Positions 36,901 through 44,870 of a stretch of 64,000 nt of DNA are shown one piece after another. The notes under the pieces were generated by a model that saw nothing but the letters and a program-made list of their open reading frames with translations, made no database searches and was not told where the DNA came from. How positions within the stretch are numbered: the first letter of the stretch is position 1; each line of letters starts with the position of its first letter. The stretch is taken from the NCBI GenBank assembly GCA_002340355.1, contig DDLX01000043.1, forward strand, positions 62,001 through 126,000, read 5' to 3'. The position numbers were made by a program, and so were the translations under genes. This stretch comes from Cytophagales bacterium UBA2561. GTDB taxonomy: Bacteria > Bacteroidota > Bacteroidia > Cytophagales > Thermoflexibacteraceae.

Positions 36901-37135
36901 TTTGTTATATGCAGGAACAAAAAGTTTAACGGTTTCGCTTTGGACAGTTTCTGATGCTTCTACTTCGCAACTCATGGTTGATTTTTATGATAATTTATTG
37001 GAAGAAGATGAACATACACCTCATAATCATGTCCATGCGAATGCTTTACGGAAAGCCAAATTGAAAATGATTGCAAAAGGTGGCGATTTTGCCACTCCAT
37101 ATTATTGGTCTCCATTTATTTTGAATGGAAAGTAG
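33935..37135 (+). CDS. Exported TPR-CHAT protein (caspase-like protease fold)
   Basis: 1066 residues. A signal peptide (MKNYTHFVSLCFIFFISNIL, cleavage likely after TKA) precedes about nine tetratricopeptide repeats (about 30-430, for example AIKFYQNAIELYKVTVGENY and YAEALIYYSTARDIY), a helical middle, and a CHAT domain (about 790-1066). The caspase-like dyad is present: histidine 923 in HVGTHGFVNE and cysteine 970 in ILSACQTGLG, followed by GEGVIGLTRALLYAGTKSL. CHAT proteins are peptidases, some activated by TPR sensing in gasdermin or CRISPR-linked defence, but many Bacteroidota members with export signals have unknown roles. Single gene with its own promoter; no gasdermin or Csx partner nearby. 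Confidence 0.92.
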   Translation: MKNYTHFVSLCFIFFISNILITKAQDLGRMYFDTASVLLKEANYDSAIYVFEKAMHVYKTRNNPAMRIQAYGGKIKSEAELYQLRNASNSAEEAKRIQEEELPNNKYLAGLTTNWIGQILVYEGNYIPAQREFKKVLAFSNDTDSLQQINIATAMMYLGDIEFVQNKYENAIKFYQNAIELYKVTVGENYPYIADCHLRFGRVYRNQGSYNLAMERFEKAGFIYQKVYNDNHPRVAEAYVGIGDIYRYQKANDTAKEYYDQALIIFKKIFGSYNPYLCEAYLGLGLVENHHGNYAEALIYYSTARDIYDATVGNYHPGVVQCYLYMGNVALNEDNYAKAKEYYNLVIESNYDLRGENHMTSSAAYNNMASIYYFNGDYETAIDQYEQALTVDLNIHGKKHPDVATAFYNIAEVYEERHLYDTALRKVQQAICATVSDFDFEDNPFVNPQLKNYFSASDLLTYLKFKGETLVNNFARKNENGLRGMNVALETFQLCDSLIDKIRQSHVSEQDKITLGKTAFAVYTGAVDVCFRLHQNLTEENYTQLDFEAKTLAEIQRYYLDKLFYFSEKNKSSVLASSIAETEAKAFGGIPDSLLVVEDDLRKVIAEYKLELASKPDSTTRVYYQQMLFKAHRQYDSLVEYFETSFPKYHELKYDVGYTPTNEIQKLLSERSALVSFFETKTELYVKVLTHDNLWVEKKAKPEKYRKLITGFRNGIFYKSARKTAKSGYEIYQLLFPDSLPQSIEKLILIPEGIMTIIPFESLITETVHKDSIRAKAYSSFPFLIQKYDISYASSANLFYKTFHQEFENESLQLFKQKTSEVLLTIAPVFNNEKTTHTSQQSLETVKIMKEAKNKITNSQSKNLLYNSEITPLPGTESEVQEIYQMFIAKKLGAEIRLHDDANETFLKSGALKKFKYIHVGTHGFVNESVPELSGILLAQVENEAQDGILYAGEIYNLQLNSEMVILSACQTGLGRITKGEGVIGLTRALLYAGTKSLTVSLWTVSDASTSQLMVDFYDNLLEEDEHTPHNHVHANALRKAKLKMIAKGGDFATPYYWSPFILNGK

Positions 37136-37178
37136 TTTTAATTTATACCAATCTATCCAAAAATATGGGTTGGTATAA

Positions 37179-37625
37179 CTATAATGTTTCGATGTGTTGA
37201 AGGATTTCGGTAACCCAATTTTTATTCTTGGGATGAACAATAATGGTTTCAAATTCGTATTCATTGCCTTCCATTCTGACTCCTTCAGAATCGTCGACAT
37301 GAAGGTCAATTCCGAAAAGTTTAGGATTTTTTGAGGCATCGCAAGCATACTTTTTCAAATATTGCTCGCTTCGTTTTCCATTAATATATCCTTTTGGGTT
37401 TAATCCATTTAATAGGAATGTTTTTTTTAGACTGAAAAGACTACGGTGAGAGGATGTATATATCCAGATTTCATGCCCTTGATTTTGAAGTGCTTGAAAA
37501 AGTTCTTTTGTGCCTTCTCGTAAAGATTCTACTCCTATTAGTTTCCAAAAAATATTAACAGGAGTCACCTCAAAATCATCAACATAAGGAATTAAAGTGT
37601 TATCTATATCAAAACTTATTCGCAT
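37179..37625 (-). CDS. Small HAD-superfamily hydrolase
   Basis: 148 residues. The start MRISFDIDNTLIPYVDD has the DxD nucleophile pair of the haloacid dehalogenase superfamily (aspartates 6 and 8). IWIYTSSHRS supplies motif II threonine/serine, K-rich GKRSEQYLKKY a motif III lysine, and IDLHVDDSEGVRMEG motif IV acids. No cap domain is evident, so a macromolecular or phosphoprotein substrate is possible. Its ATG lies inside the end of the preceding minus-strand frame (10-bp overlap), suggesting translational coupling. It is convergent with the CHAT gene. Confidence 0.8.
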   Translation of the reverse strand: MRISFDIDNTLIPYVDDFEVTPVNIFWKLIGVESLREGTKELFQALQNQGHEIWIYTSSHRSLFSLKKTFLLNGLNPKGYINGKRSEQYLKKYACDASKNPKLFGIDLHVDDSEGVRMEGNEYEFETIIVHPKNKNWVTEILQHIETL

Positions 37626-37891
37626 GGTTTTTGGTAGTAATGTACAGGTGTTTTTAATTTATTTCGAAGATTAATTCCATGATAAACATTGTCACTAATC
37701 CCTTCCTTTCTGAACTTATGAATTAACATTTCTTCCCGACCTCGAATAGCATGATGACTTATTGAAAATTGGTCTAATTCGATTTTGCCATAGCCGTCTG
37801 TATTGCGGCGATGATTTCGATCTTGTCTGGCAACAATTTTTCGGGCAGAGAAAATATTGACAATTTTTACCCAACCACTTTTACGTCTCAC
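37616..37891 (-). CDS. Toxin-tail-like small protein or fragment
   Basis: 91 residues from GTG 37891; the same frame reads ETGFIYV just before it, so it is likely the C-terminal piece of a formerly longer protein. Contents: IVNIFSARKIVARQDRNHRR, YGKIELDQFSISHHAIRGRE, EMLIHKFRKEGISDN and NKLKTPVHYYQKPCE. The HAIRGREEMLI segment followed by N-x-x-x-GI resembles tails of RHS or other polymorphic toxins, but I cannot name a toxin family. It overlaps the HAD gene by 10 bp. A second frame upstream (37888-38088) may be more of the same gene after a frameshift. Confidence 0.4.
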   Translation of the reverse strand: MRRKSGWVKIVNIFSARKIVARQDRNHRRNTDGYGKIELDQFSISHHAIRGREEMLIHKFRKEGISDNVYHGINLRNKLKTPVHYYQKPCE

Positions 37892-38129
37892 ATAAATAAA
37901 TCCTGTTTCTGGATATTACAATAGCTTCGATATGGTATCGTTGACGTTTTATCATATGGTAAACATAAGTATTTTTGAACTAAAATTTTTAAATCATTTC
38001 GGATAAACAAACTATTATCCCCATAAATAACCCTTATAATTTGAAAGATTTTCTTCCAAATAAAATTTTTTGCTAAAAACTTTTTCACAAGTAATCAGTT
38101 GATTACCAAACTCTAAATTATAAAATGAC

Positions 38130-38636
38130 ATGGCAAAAGCAAATCCCAATTTAATTAAAGCAATTCGTACAACCGCTCGTAATCTTCAGAATGGAGCAGA
38201 ATATCAATGGGGACATATGGGGAAATGCAACTGTGGACACCTTGCCCGTGAATTGACTCCATACAGTGCCGCCGAAATCCATGAGTATGCGATTCGAATC
38301 AAACGAGGTGCATGGGCAGACCAAGAAGCTGATTTTTGTCCACAGAGCAAATTACCGATGGATATGTTGATTAGTAGTTTGTTGAATGCAGGATTGGAAA
38401 CCAAAGATTTTCACCACATTGAGGAACTCAGTGATCCTAAAGTATTAGCGACACGCCCTCTTGGACAGAAATTTTTTAGTCGAAATAATCGCCAAGATGT
38501 TATCGAATATCTTACAATTTGGGCAGATATATTAGAAAACGAACTATTGGAAGAAATTGAGCTACCTACCGATTTATTGGAAACCCCTTCCGATGTCATT
38601 TCTCATCCTAAATCAGAGGTAGTTTTAACAGTTTAA
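38130..38636 (+). CDS. Hypothetical protein with CNCGHLA motif
   Basis: 168 residues, cytoplasmic, no membrane segment. The start region ANPNLIKAIRTTARNLQNGA leads to YQWGHMGKCNCGHLARELTP, where two cysteines and two histidines within ten residues could bind a metal. The C-terminal half is acidic with a helix LTIWADILENELLEEIELP. I recall similar short proteins in Bacteroidota genomes but no assigned function. Single gene followed by a hairpin; well-formed codon use supports a real gene. Confidence 0.75.
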   Translation: MAKANPNLIKAIRTTARNLQNGAEYQWGHMGKCNCGHLARELTPYSAAEIHEYAIRIKRGAWADQEADFCPQSKLPMDMLISSLLNAGLETKDFHHIEELSDPKVLATRPLGQKFFSRNNRQDVIEYLTIWADILENELLEEIELPTDLLETPSDVISHPKSEVVLTV

Positions 38637-38954
38637 TACCTGATTTTTTTATAGGCAACTTACTTTCGTTAATTTCAAAATTACTATGATGAACCCATCA
38701 GGTTTTTAAAACTTGATGGGTTTAAGATTTGATAAAGTGAGGGGAAATTCTCATGATTATATTAAAAGATAGCCATTTAAAGTGTAAAGAAAAATGCCTA
38801 GAAATTAAGTTCATCTTAGAATAGGATAGAAACGAATAACATCATATTATTTTCTATTTTTTTCAGAGGTGTTGGGTTTTCTACCTTTCCATTTCCAAAC
38901 TTTTCAGTATCTTGTTCTTTTCTAAATAGAGTATCCAAATACTGAGAGATTTCT
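38637..38954. other. Non-coding gap between hypothetical and M16 genes
   Basis: 318 bp without a credible frame. It contains the hairpin at 38692-38722 and otherwise AT-rich DNA. I saw no TAnnTTTG box for the peptidase gene. Confidence 0.5.
38692..38722 (+). terminator. Hairpin after the CNCGHLA gene
   Basis: Arms 38692-38704 (AACCCATCAGGTT) and 38710-38722 pair over 13 bp with one G-T pair and a 5-nt loop, 55 bp past the stop. The T run is weak. Related in sequence to hairpins at 1491 and 42359. Confidence 0.55.
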
Positions 38955-40193
38955 ATGATTGAGTTTTCAGATTTTACCCTTGCAAACGGATTACGAGTTT
39001 TGGTACATGAAGACCATGCTGCACCAATTGCCGTTGTCAATATTTTGTATAATGTTGGTTCACGAGATGAAAATCCTGATAAAACGGGATTTGCTCATTT
39101 GTTTGAGCATTTGATGTTTGGCGGTTCGAAGAATGTTCCCGATTTTGATAAAGTTCTTCAGAGAGTTGGAGCAGATAATAATGCCTTTACTTCGCCTGAC
39201 GTAACGAATTATTATTCAGTACTTCCTTCGGATAATTTAGAAACCGCATTTTGGGTAGAGTCTGACCGAATGCTACAACTCAATATTAATTCGGATACTC
39301 TTGAAGTTCAACGTAAAGTAGTCATTGAGGAATTTAAACAACGTTACCTAAATCAGCCGTATGGTGATGTTTGGCTTAAAATGCGCCCATTAGCATACCA
39401 AAAACACCCTTATCGTTGGGCAACAATTGGGAAAGAAATTGCTCATATTGAAGAGGCTACTCTAGAGGATGTCCAAGCATTTTTTAATAAATTTTATCGT
39501 CCAAATAATGCAATCTTAGTTGTCGCAGGTGACGTTACTGAAGAGCAAGTCAAACAATTGAGTACTAAGTGGTTTGGGGCTATCCCCGCAGGAGAAAAAT
39601 TAGAACGAAATTTACCTCAAGAACCTACTCAAACTCAAGGTCGTTTGCTTGAAGTTGAGGCGGATGTTCCCAACCCAGCTCTTTACAAAGTGTGGCACAT
39701 GGCAGATAAATTATCTCCTAAATATCATCCTACTGATTTATTGACAGATATAGCAGGACGTGGAAAATCCTCCCGAATTTATCGCCGACTGATTCGAGAA
39801 GAAAAATTATTTACTACGGCAACAACCTACGTTTCAGGCTCTTTTGATGATGGAATTGTGTATTTTTCGGGAAAGCCAGCTCCTGATGTTTCCTTTGAAA
39901 CGGCTGATAAAGCCATCACTGAACTTATGGCAGAATTTACGACTGAACTGGTGAAGGATGAGGAATTGCAAAAAGTAAAAAATCAAGCCGAATCCAGTCT
40001 GGTGTTTGGAGAGGTTGAGTTACTCAATCGAGCAATTAATTTGGCATATGCAGGAGTTTTGGGAGATCCAGACTTGGTAAATACTGAACTGGATAAGATT
40101 CGAGCTGTTACCAAAGAAGATATCCAAAAATGCGCTCAAGAAGTTTTACGTCCTGAAAATTGTTCGACTATTTATTATAAAACTAAGAAATAA
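38955..40193 (+). CDS. M16 family zinc metallopeptidase
   Basis: 412 residues, a single M16 unit of two similar lobes. The inverted zinc motif HxxEH is HLFEH (histidine 48, glutamate 51, histidine 52), and the distal glutamate ligand is in VVIEEFKQR near residue 125, so the enzyme should be active. The R/Y pair region (IYRRLIREEKLFTTATTYVS) lies in the second lobe. No signal peptide is visible, so it is probably cytoplasmic; relatives act as peptide scavengers or as half of a two-subunit processing peptidase. No inactive partner subunit is adjacent. Confidence 0.93.
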   Translation: MIEFSDFTLANGLRVLVHEDHAAPIAVVNILYNVGSRDENPDKTGFAHLFEHLMFGGSKNVPDFDKVLQRVGADNNAFTSPDVTNYYSVLPSDNLETAFWVESDRMLQLNINSDTLEVQRKVVIEEFKQRYLNQPYGDVWLKMRPLAYQKHPYRWATIGKEIAHIEEATLEDVQAFFNKFYRPNNAILVVAGDVTEEQVKQLSTKWFGAIPAGEKLERNLPQEPTQTQGRLLEVEADVPNPALYKVWHMADKLSPKYHPTDLLTDIAGRGKSSRIYRRLIREEKLFTTATTYVSGSFDDGIVYFSGKPAPDVSFETADKAITELMAEFTTELVKDEELQKVKNQAESSLVFGEVELLNRAINLAYAGVLGDPDLVNTELDKIRAVTKEDIQKCAQEVLRPENCSTIYYKTKK

Positions 40194-40288
40194 AAATTTT
40201 GTACTTATCAGACCGATTAAACTTTTTAGAGTGTGGTCGGTTGAGTGTTTTATTTTTTGTCAGATTTTTGTGAGAAAGTACCAAAATT

Positions 40289-41239
40289 ATGATAAAGTTA
40301 TCGGTCATTATGCCGTGTTATTTCAATGGAGAAAACTTACCAATTACGACCCAGAAACTCCTTGAAAATGAAGCTCTTTTTACGGATGAAATGACCTTTG
40401 AGTACATATTTGTTGATGACGGTTCAAAAGACAACACCCTAGCAGAATTACTCAAATTTCAGAAAAAATACCCCGAAAAAGTTAAGGTTATAAAACTAGC
40501 TAGTAACGTAGGTTCGTTTAATGCGATTTTAGCAGGAATGAATCATAGTACAGGAGACTGCAACGTGATGTTAGCCGCCGATTTGCAAGATCCACCTGAG
40601 TTGATTCCTAAAATGTTAGAACATTGGAAAAAAGGATTTAAGTTGGTGATTGCTAATCGCCAAGATCGTGAAGAATCTTTCGGACAAAAATTATTTTCGA
40701 ATACGTATCATTATCTAATTAAAAAATTTGCGCTTCAAAATGTCCCTTCAGGAGGCTTTGATTTAGTACTTTTTGACCGTCAGCTATGTCAGGAAGTGGT
40801 GAAAATTAATGAAAAAAATACTAATGTTCTTTACCTATTTACTTGGTTGGGATATGATTATGTCAATATTCCTTATACACGCCGAAAACGGGAAATTGGG
40901 AAGTCACGTTGGACATTGAAGAAAAAAATTAAAATGTTTATCGATTCTTTTGTTTCCTTTTCTTTTTTCCCGATTCGGACAATTTCTTTAATAGGAATTT
41001 CTTTGGGATTGATAGCATTTTTGTACGGAATTTTAGTCATAATTGAAAAATTTACGGGAAATATTCCGATTGAAGGCTGGACGAGTACAATGTTGGTATT
41101 ATTAATGGTTTCTTCTTTTCAAATGATTGGTTTGGGAATTATCGGCGAATATGTTTGGCGTACTTTGGATGCAAGTCGAAATCGTCCGAATTTTATTGTT
41201 GACCATATTTTTGATGAAACGAATACGAAACCATCTTAA
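40289..41239 (+). CDS. Family 2 glycosyltransferase, undecaprenyl-phosphate type
   Basis: 316 residues. A GT-A domain (about 1-225) carries VDDGSKDNT, SNVGSFNAILAGMNHSTGD and the metal-binding AADLQDPPEL, then GGFDLVLFDR and KREIGKSRWTLKKKIKMFID typical of polyprenyl-phosphate glycosyltransferases of the DPM1/GtrB type. Two transmembrane helices follow (IRTISLIGISLGLIAFLYGI and STMLVLLMVSSFQMIGLGII) ending in EYVWRTLDASRNRPNFIVD. It should move a sugar from a nucleotide to a lipid carrier at the inner membrane for envelope glycan synthesis. Sugar unknown. Confidence 0.92.
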   Translation: MIKLSVIMPCYFNGENLPITTQKLLENEALFTDEMTFEYIFVDDGSKDNTLAELLKFQKKYPEKVKVIKLASNVGSFNAILAGMNHSTGDCNVMLAADLQDPPELIPKMLEHWKKGFKLVIANRQDREESFGQKLFSNTYHYLIKKFALQNVPSGGFDLVLFDRQLCQEVVKINEKNTNVLYLFTWLGYDYVNIPYTRRKREIGKSRWTLKKKIKMFIDSFVSFSFFPIRTISLIGISLGLIAFLYGILVIIEKFTGNIPIEGWTSTMLVLLMVSSFQMIGLGIIGEYVWRTLDASRNRPNFIVDHIFDETNTKPS

Positions 41240-41348
41240 AAATTGAAAAAGTACATCAATTGATTTGTTGGTTATTTACGAATAGCAAAAAATTATTTTT
41301 AGAAAAAAATACAAAAGTGCTTTCCACTAAGGAGAACTAGGTAAACTT

Positions 41349-42350
41349 ATGAAAAATTCTAGGATTGTAGGCTTGGGATATTATGTGCCTGAGGATGTGG
41401 TTTCCAATACAGACTTAACCCAACGTATGAATACGACAGAGGAATGGATTCACACTCGAACAGGTATCCAAGAAAGACGTTATTATGAAGTAGGTAAAGA
41501 TACAAATTATAGTATGGCAGTAGAAGCCTCCAAAACTGCCCTTGAACGTGCCGACTTGACTCCTTCTGATATTGATTTGATTGTTTATGCTACTTTGAGT
41601 CCTGATTATTATTTCCCTGGGTCGGGTGTATTGTTACAACGTGCCTTGAACTTTCGGAACATTGCTGCTTTGGATATTCGGGCGCAATGCTCAGGATTTA
41701 TTTATGGACTTTCTACGGCTGACCAATTTATTAAAACAGGAATGTATAAAAATATTTTGGTGGTTGGTTCAGAAATTCATTCGAGTGGCTTGGATTATTC
41801 GGATGCAGGTCGTCATGTAGCGGTTATCTTTGGAGATGGTGCAGGAGCGGCGGTCTTAACGGCTACCGATGAATCTGAAAAAGGAGTTTTATCGACTCAT
41901 TTACACAGTGATGGAAAGTATGCTGAAGAACTGGCAGTTCTGTATCCTAGTAGTCACGTAGAAAATAAATTTGATCCTGAAGAGCAAAAGGCCGGTGGTA
42001 AATTTTATCCTATTATGAATGGTAGTTATGTTTTTAAACATGCCGTTACCCGAATGCCTGAAGTTATCCGAGAAGCTCTTGAAGCAAATGACTTAACAGC
42101 AGAAGACCTTGATATTTTGATTCCACATCAAGCCAATGGACGGATTACTGAAGCAGTTCGGCGCAATTTGGACTTACCCGAAGAGAAAATAGTAAGTAAT
42201 ATCCAGAACTATGGAAATACGACTGCTGCCTCCATTCCGATTGCTCTAACAGAGGCATGGGAACAAGGACGAATTCAAGAAGATGATTTGGTCTGTTTAG
42301 TCGCATTTGGTAGTGGATTTACATGGGGTTCAGCTTTGATTCGGTGGTAA
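41349..42350 (+). CDS. 3-oxoacyl-ACP synthase III-like enzyme
   Basis: 333 residues with a thiolase fold. Catalytic triad as in FabH: cysteine 114 in IRAQCSGFIYGLS, histidine 260 in LIPHQANGRI and asparagine 290 in NYGNTTAASIP. The GDGAGAAVL block and C-terminal GSGFTWGSALIRW are typical. It condenses an acyl-CoA primer with malonyl-ACP, usually to start fatty acid synthesis. A long acidic insert near residues 195-225 and the absence of other fab genes leave open a specialised role such as beta-ketone or signal synthesis. A terminator hairpin follows within 10 bp. Confidence 0.9.
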   Translation: MKNSRIVGLGYYVPEDVVSNTDLTQRMNTTEEWIHTRTGIQERRYYEVGKDTNYSMAVEASKTALERADLTPSDIDLIVYATLSPDYYFPGSGVLLQRALNFRNIAALDIRAQCSGFIYGLSTADQFIKTGMYKNILVVGSEIHSSGLDYSDAGRHVAVIFGDGAGAAVLTATDESEKGVLSTHLHSDGKYAEELAVLYPSSHVENKFDPEEQKAGGKFYPIMNGSYVFKHAVTRMPEVIREALEANDLTAEDLDILIPHQANGRITEAVRRNLDLPEEKIVSNIQNYGNTTAASIPIALTEAWEQGRIQEDDLVCLVAFGSGFTWGSALIRW

Positions 42351-42358
42351 AAAGATCA

Positions 42359-42386
42359 ACCTATCAAATCTTTGAGTTTGATAGGT
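42359..42386. terminator. Bidirectional hairpin between KAS III and Wzc genes
   Basis: Perfect 10-bp arms ACCTATCAAA (42359-42368) and TTTGATAGGT (42377-42386) with an 8-nt loop, in the 45-bp gap between two convergent genes. T-rich DNA follows on the plus side. Confidence 0.75.
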
Positions 42387-42395
42387 CTGAAAATT

Positions 42396-44846
42396 TTATT
42401 TTTTAGAAAATAATTTTTGAAGCTGCTTTTGTAATTTTTTTTGCCAACGGCGCAAAATCGAAGACTCTTTTTCATCTTCGTAATATCCACTTCGATAGCC
42501 ATATCCATACCCATACCCATATCCATACCCATATCCATAAAAAGTACGCTTGGGTTTAACACCATTAAAAACTACTGAGAGACGGTTATAATTATGAATT
42601 GAGGCTAGCTTTTGGTTCAGAACTTCCCGAAAATAAGGACGAGGAGTATATTCAGCTTTGGTTACAAATATCGGTAAGTCAGCCTTTTTCATTGGATGAA
42701 AACCGTCGGTAACTACCCCAACAGGAGGCATATCAAACATGATGACATCGTAAGTTTGGTGTAACTCTTGTAAAATTTCGTCGAATTTATTTGATAATAA
42801 TAATTCCGAGGGGTTGGGGGGTTGAGGACCTGAAGTAATGTAATCTAAATTTAGAATTTCAGAGTTTCGAATACAATCTTCAATTTTACTTTTTCCAATC
42901 AATAAGGTACTCATGCCAATAGGGTTCTCTTGACTTCCAAAGGCAAAATGGATTTTAGGTTTTCGCAAGTCTAAATCCAGTATAATGACTTTTTGCTCTG
43001 ATAAAGCAATAATTCCCGCCAAATTCACCGCAACAAAAGTTTTTCCTTCTCCACTAATTGTAGAGGTAACTGATAAAATACGTTTCGCTTGGTTCGGACT
43101 CATAAAGTCCAAATTGGTACGAATTGACCGCATAGATTCACTAATGGAAGATTTAGGATTATGATGAATAACCAGCTGTGAATGCTTCATTTTGGACTTG
43201 GTGTACATTGGGATCTCTCCCAAAACAGGCAAATCAGTTATTTTTTTCAGTTCTTTGAGGTTGATAATTCGGTTTTGTAAAATATAGCGTACTAAGACTA
43301 AAACTAAGGACAAGAAACCTGCAAATGCCAAAGCAGACATATAAAATTTTCTTCCGATAGGATAAATAGGTTTTTTAGGCAAAGACGCATGTTGAATAAC
43401 ATGAAAATTAGGTAATGTTCCGACCTCCGCAAGTTCGGTTTCAATCATATTATTGAGAATAATATCATAACTTTTCTCGTAATATGCCAGATATCGTCGC
43501 ATCAGATTAAGTTGGATATCCTCTTGGCTTTGTCCAGGAATCTTATTTCGGCTTGCAGTAATGGTAGAGTCCTGTTCGTAAATTTTGCGATATAAACGTT
43601 CTTTATTGAAACCAACAAATCGTAGAAAATCTTTTTGTAAAGAGTCCAGTTTTATTTTTCGTTGCTCATAGGCATACGTTTTAGGGGTATAACCTTGATA
43701 AATTAGAAGGTCAAGATTTTCACGGGCTGTGTAAATCTGTTGAATTAATTGGGCAACCTGAGGAGCAGAAACATCTTGAGCAATTGTACTTGTAATCAGT
43801 ACACTAGAGTCTGAAGCCATAAAATCCATTACCCTATCGTAAGCTCTCAACTCAGCTTGATAGCGAAATTTATCCTCTTGTGCTAGTCGAATTTTATCCA
43901 ATAAAACATCCACATTGATTTGAGTATCTTCAGAAGAGATATTATTGGAATCTTTATAAAGTGTGATTTGACGTTTCCAGTAATCTAAATATTTTTCAAT
44001 AGTATCCCTACGTTGTTGGAGATAATATTTCTTTTGACGATAAATTCGATTATTATCATTAATAGAATAGCGTAAATATGCCGTATCTGCTGCATTCACA
44101 ATTGCCATCGCTTTCGAGATATTGGGATCTTGAAAAGAAATAGATAGCGTTAAAGCGTTCGTATTTACTGTTCTAACGCGTAAAGTTTGAGCAATAAACT
44201 GTTGAGCGCGCTCAGCCGATTGAAGTACAAAATAATAATTGCCTAGTAAAGCTTGATCATCATAAAGATGAGTAGAAAGGATGGTTCCTTTTAGATGTTC
44301 ATTTTCAAAGGATTGGTTTAACAAACCTTTACTCTCATAAGTCTGATTAGCTATCGTATACTGTAAACTAAATTGTTTATCATGATAAAACTTAATATGT
44401 ATTTTTTGTCCATATATTTGTTGATTTTTGATTTGTAAATCTACTTCGAAGGGAGAGTTTGTAAACATCTCAAAGTCGTTAATACGCCCTTCTGAATATT
44501 TGGAAACAGTTAAATTGAGAGCTTCTACAATGCGATTATGAATAATAGGAGAAGTAATAATAGTAATTTCTTCATTCAGATAATTTTGTTTCTCATTATC
44601 ATTTTTGAAAATGCCAATGCCTAGTTCACTGGCTGTGCCTTTCATCTCTAACTTGAGCTGTGAAGAAGATTCATAAATTGGAATTTGATAATACAAATAA
44701 GTATAAACAACTGAAACACAGAAGGCAAAAATTAGTAAAATCCACAGAGTGCTTTTCCGAAAGGCTCGGAATAACTTCATGGGATCGAAATCTACTAAAG
44801 GATTATTTTCAGTCTCTTTTGGATTAGTGTAGTCGTAATCAGCCAT
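42396..44846 (-). CDS. Wzc-like polysaccharide co-polymerase and tyrosine autokinase
   Basis: 816 residues. An N-terminal Wzz-type chain (about 1-510) has transmembrane helices near residues 32-52 (STLWILLIFAFCVSVVYTYL) and 495-515, and a coiled-coil periplasmic part. The cytoplasmic BY-kinase domain (about 560-780) has Walker A (STISGEGKTFVAVNLA), A' (VIILDLDLRKPK) and B (DVIMFDMPPVG). The tail carries a tyrosine cluster with seven YG units, then YRSGYYEDE, the site of autophosphorylation that controls capsule chain length. It follows the Wza-like lipoprotein gene on the same strand by 24 bp, forming the export pair. Wzy, Wzx and glycosyltransferases of the locus are not in this window. Confidence 0.95.
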   Translation of the reverse strand: MADYDYTNPKETENNPLVDFDPMKLFRAFRKSTLWILLIFAFCVSVVYTYLYYQIPIYESSSQLKLEMKGTASELGIGIFKNDNEKQNYLNEEITIITSPIIHNRIVEALNLTVSKYSEGRINDFEMFTNSPFEVDLQIKNQQIYGQKIHIKFYHDKQFSLQYTIANQTYESKGLLNQSFENEHLKGTILSTHLYDDQALLGNYYFVLQSAERAQQFIAQTLRVRTVNTNALTLSISFQDPNISKAMAIVNAADTAYLRYSINDNNRIYRQKKYYLQQRRDTIEKYLDYWKRQITLYKDSNNISSEDTQINVDVLLDKIRLAQEDKFRYQAELRAYDRVMDFMASDSSVLITSTIAQDVSAPQVAQLIQQIYTARENLDLLIYQGYTPKTYAYEQRKIKLDSLQKDFLRFVGFNKERLYRKIYEQDSTITASRNKIPGQSQEDIQLNLMRRYLAYYEKSYDIILNNMIETELAEVGTLPNFHVIQHASLPKKPIYPIGRKFYMSALAFAGFLSLVLVLVRYILQNRIINLKELKKITDLPVLGEIPMYTKSKMKHSQLVIHHNPKSSISESMRSIRTNLDFMSPNQAKRILSVTSTISGEGKTFVAVNLAGIIALSEQKVIILDLDLRKPKIHFAFGSQENPIGMSTLLIGKSKIEDCIRNSEILNLDYITSGPQPPNPSELLLSNKFDEILQELHQTYDVIMFDMPPVGVVTDGFHPMKKADLPIFVTKAEYTPRPYFREVLNQKLASIHNYNRLSVVFNGVKPKRTFYGYGYGYGYGYGYGYRSGYYEDEKESSILRRWQKKLQKQLQKLFSKK
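42495..42539 (-). repeat. Hexanucleotide repeat encoding (Tyr-Gly)7
   Basis: Seven and a half TATGGN units in tandem (minus strand), giving alternating tyrosine and glycine in the Wzc tail. Third positions vary between A, G and C, so it is not a perfectly homogenised repeat, but slippage would add or remove tyrosines in steps of one without changing frame. Confidence 0.85.
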
Positions 44847-44870
44847 TTTCTTATAGATTCGAACTCTGGA

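Noticed and set aside
37046..37348. Minus-strand 100-residue frame across the CHAT gene end and the HAD gene
   Set aside because: It overlaps both well-supported genes in another frame and has no recognisable motif.
42356..42565. Met-Gly-Met-Asp repeat frame on the minus strand
   Set aside because: An out-of-frame reading of the Tyr-Gly repeat of the Wzc gene.
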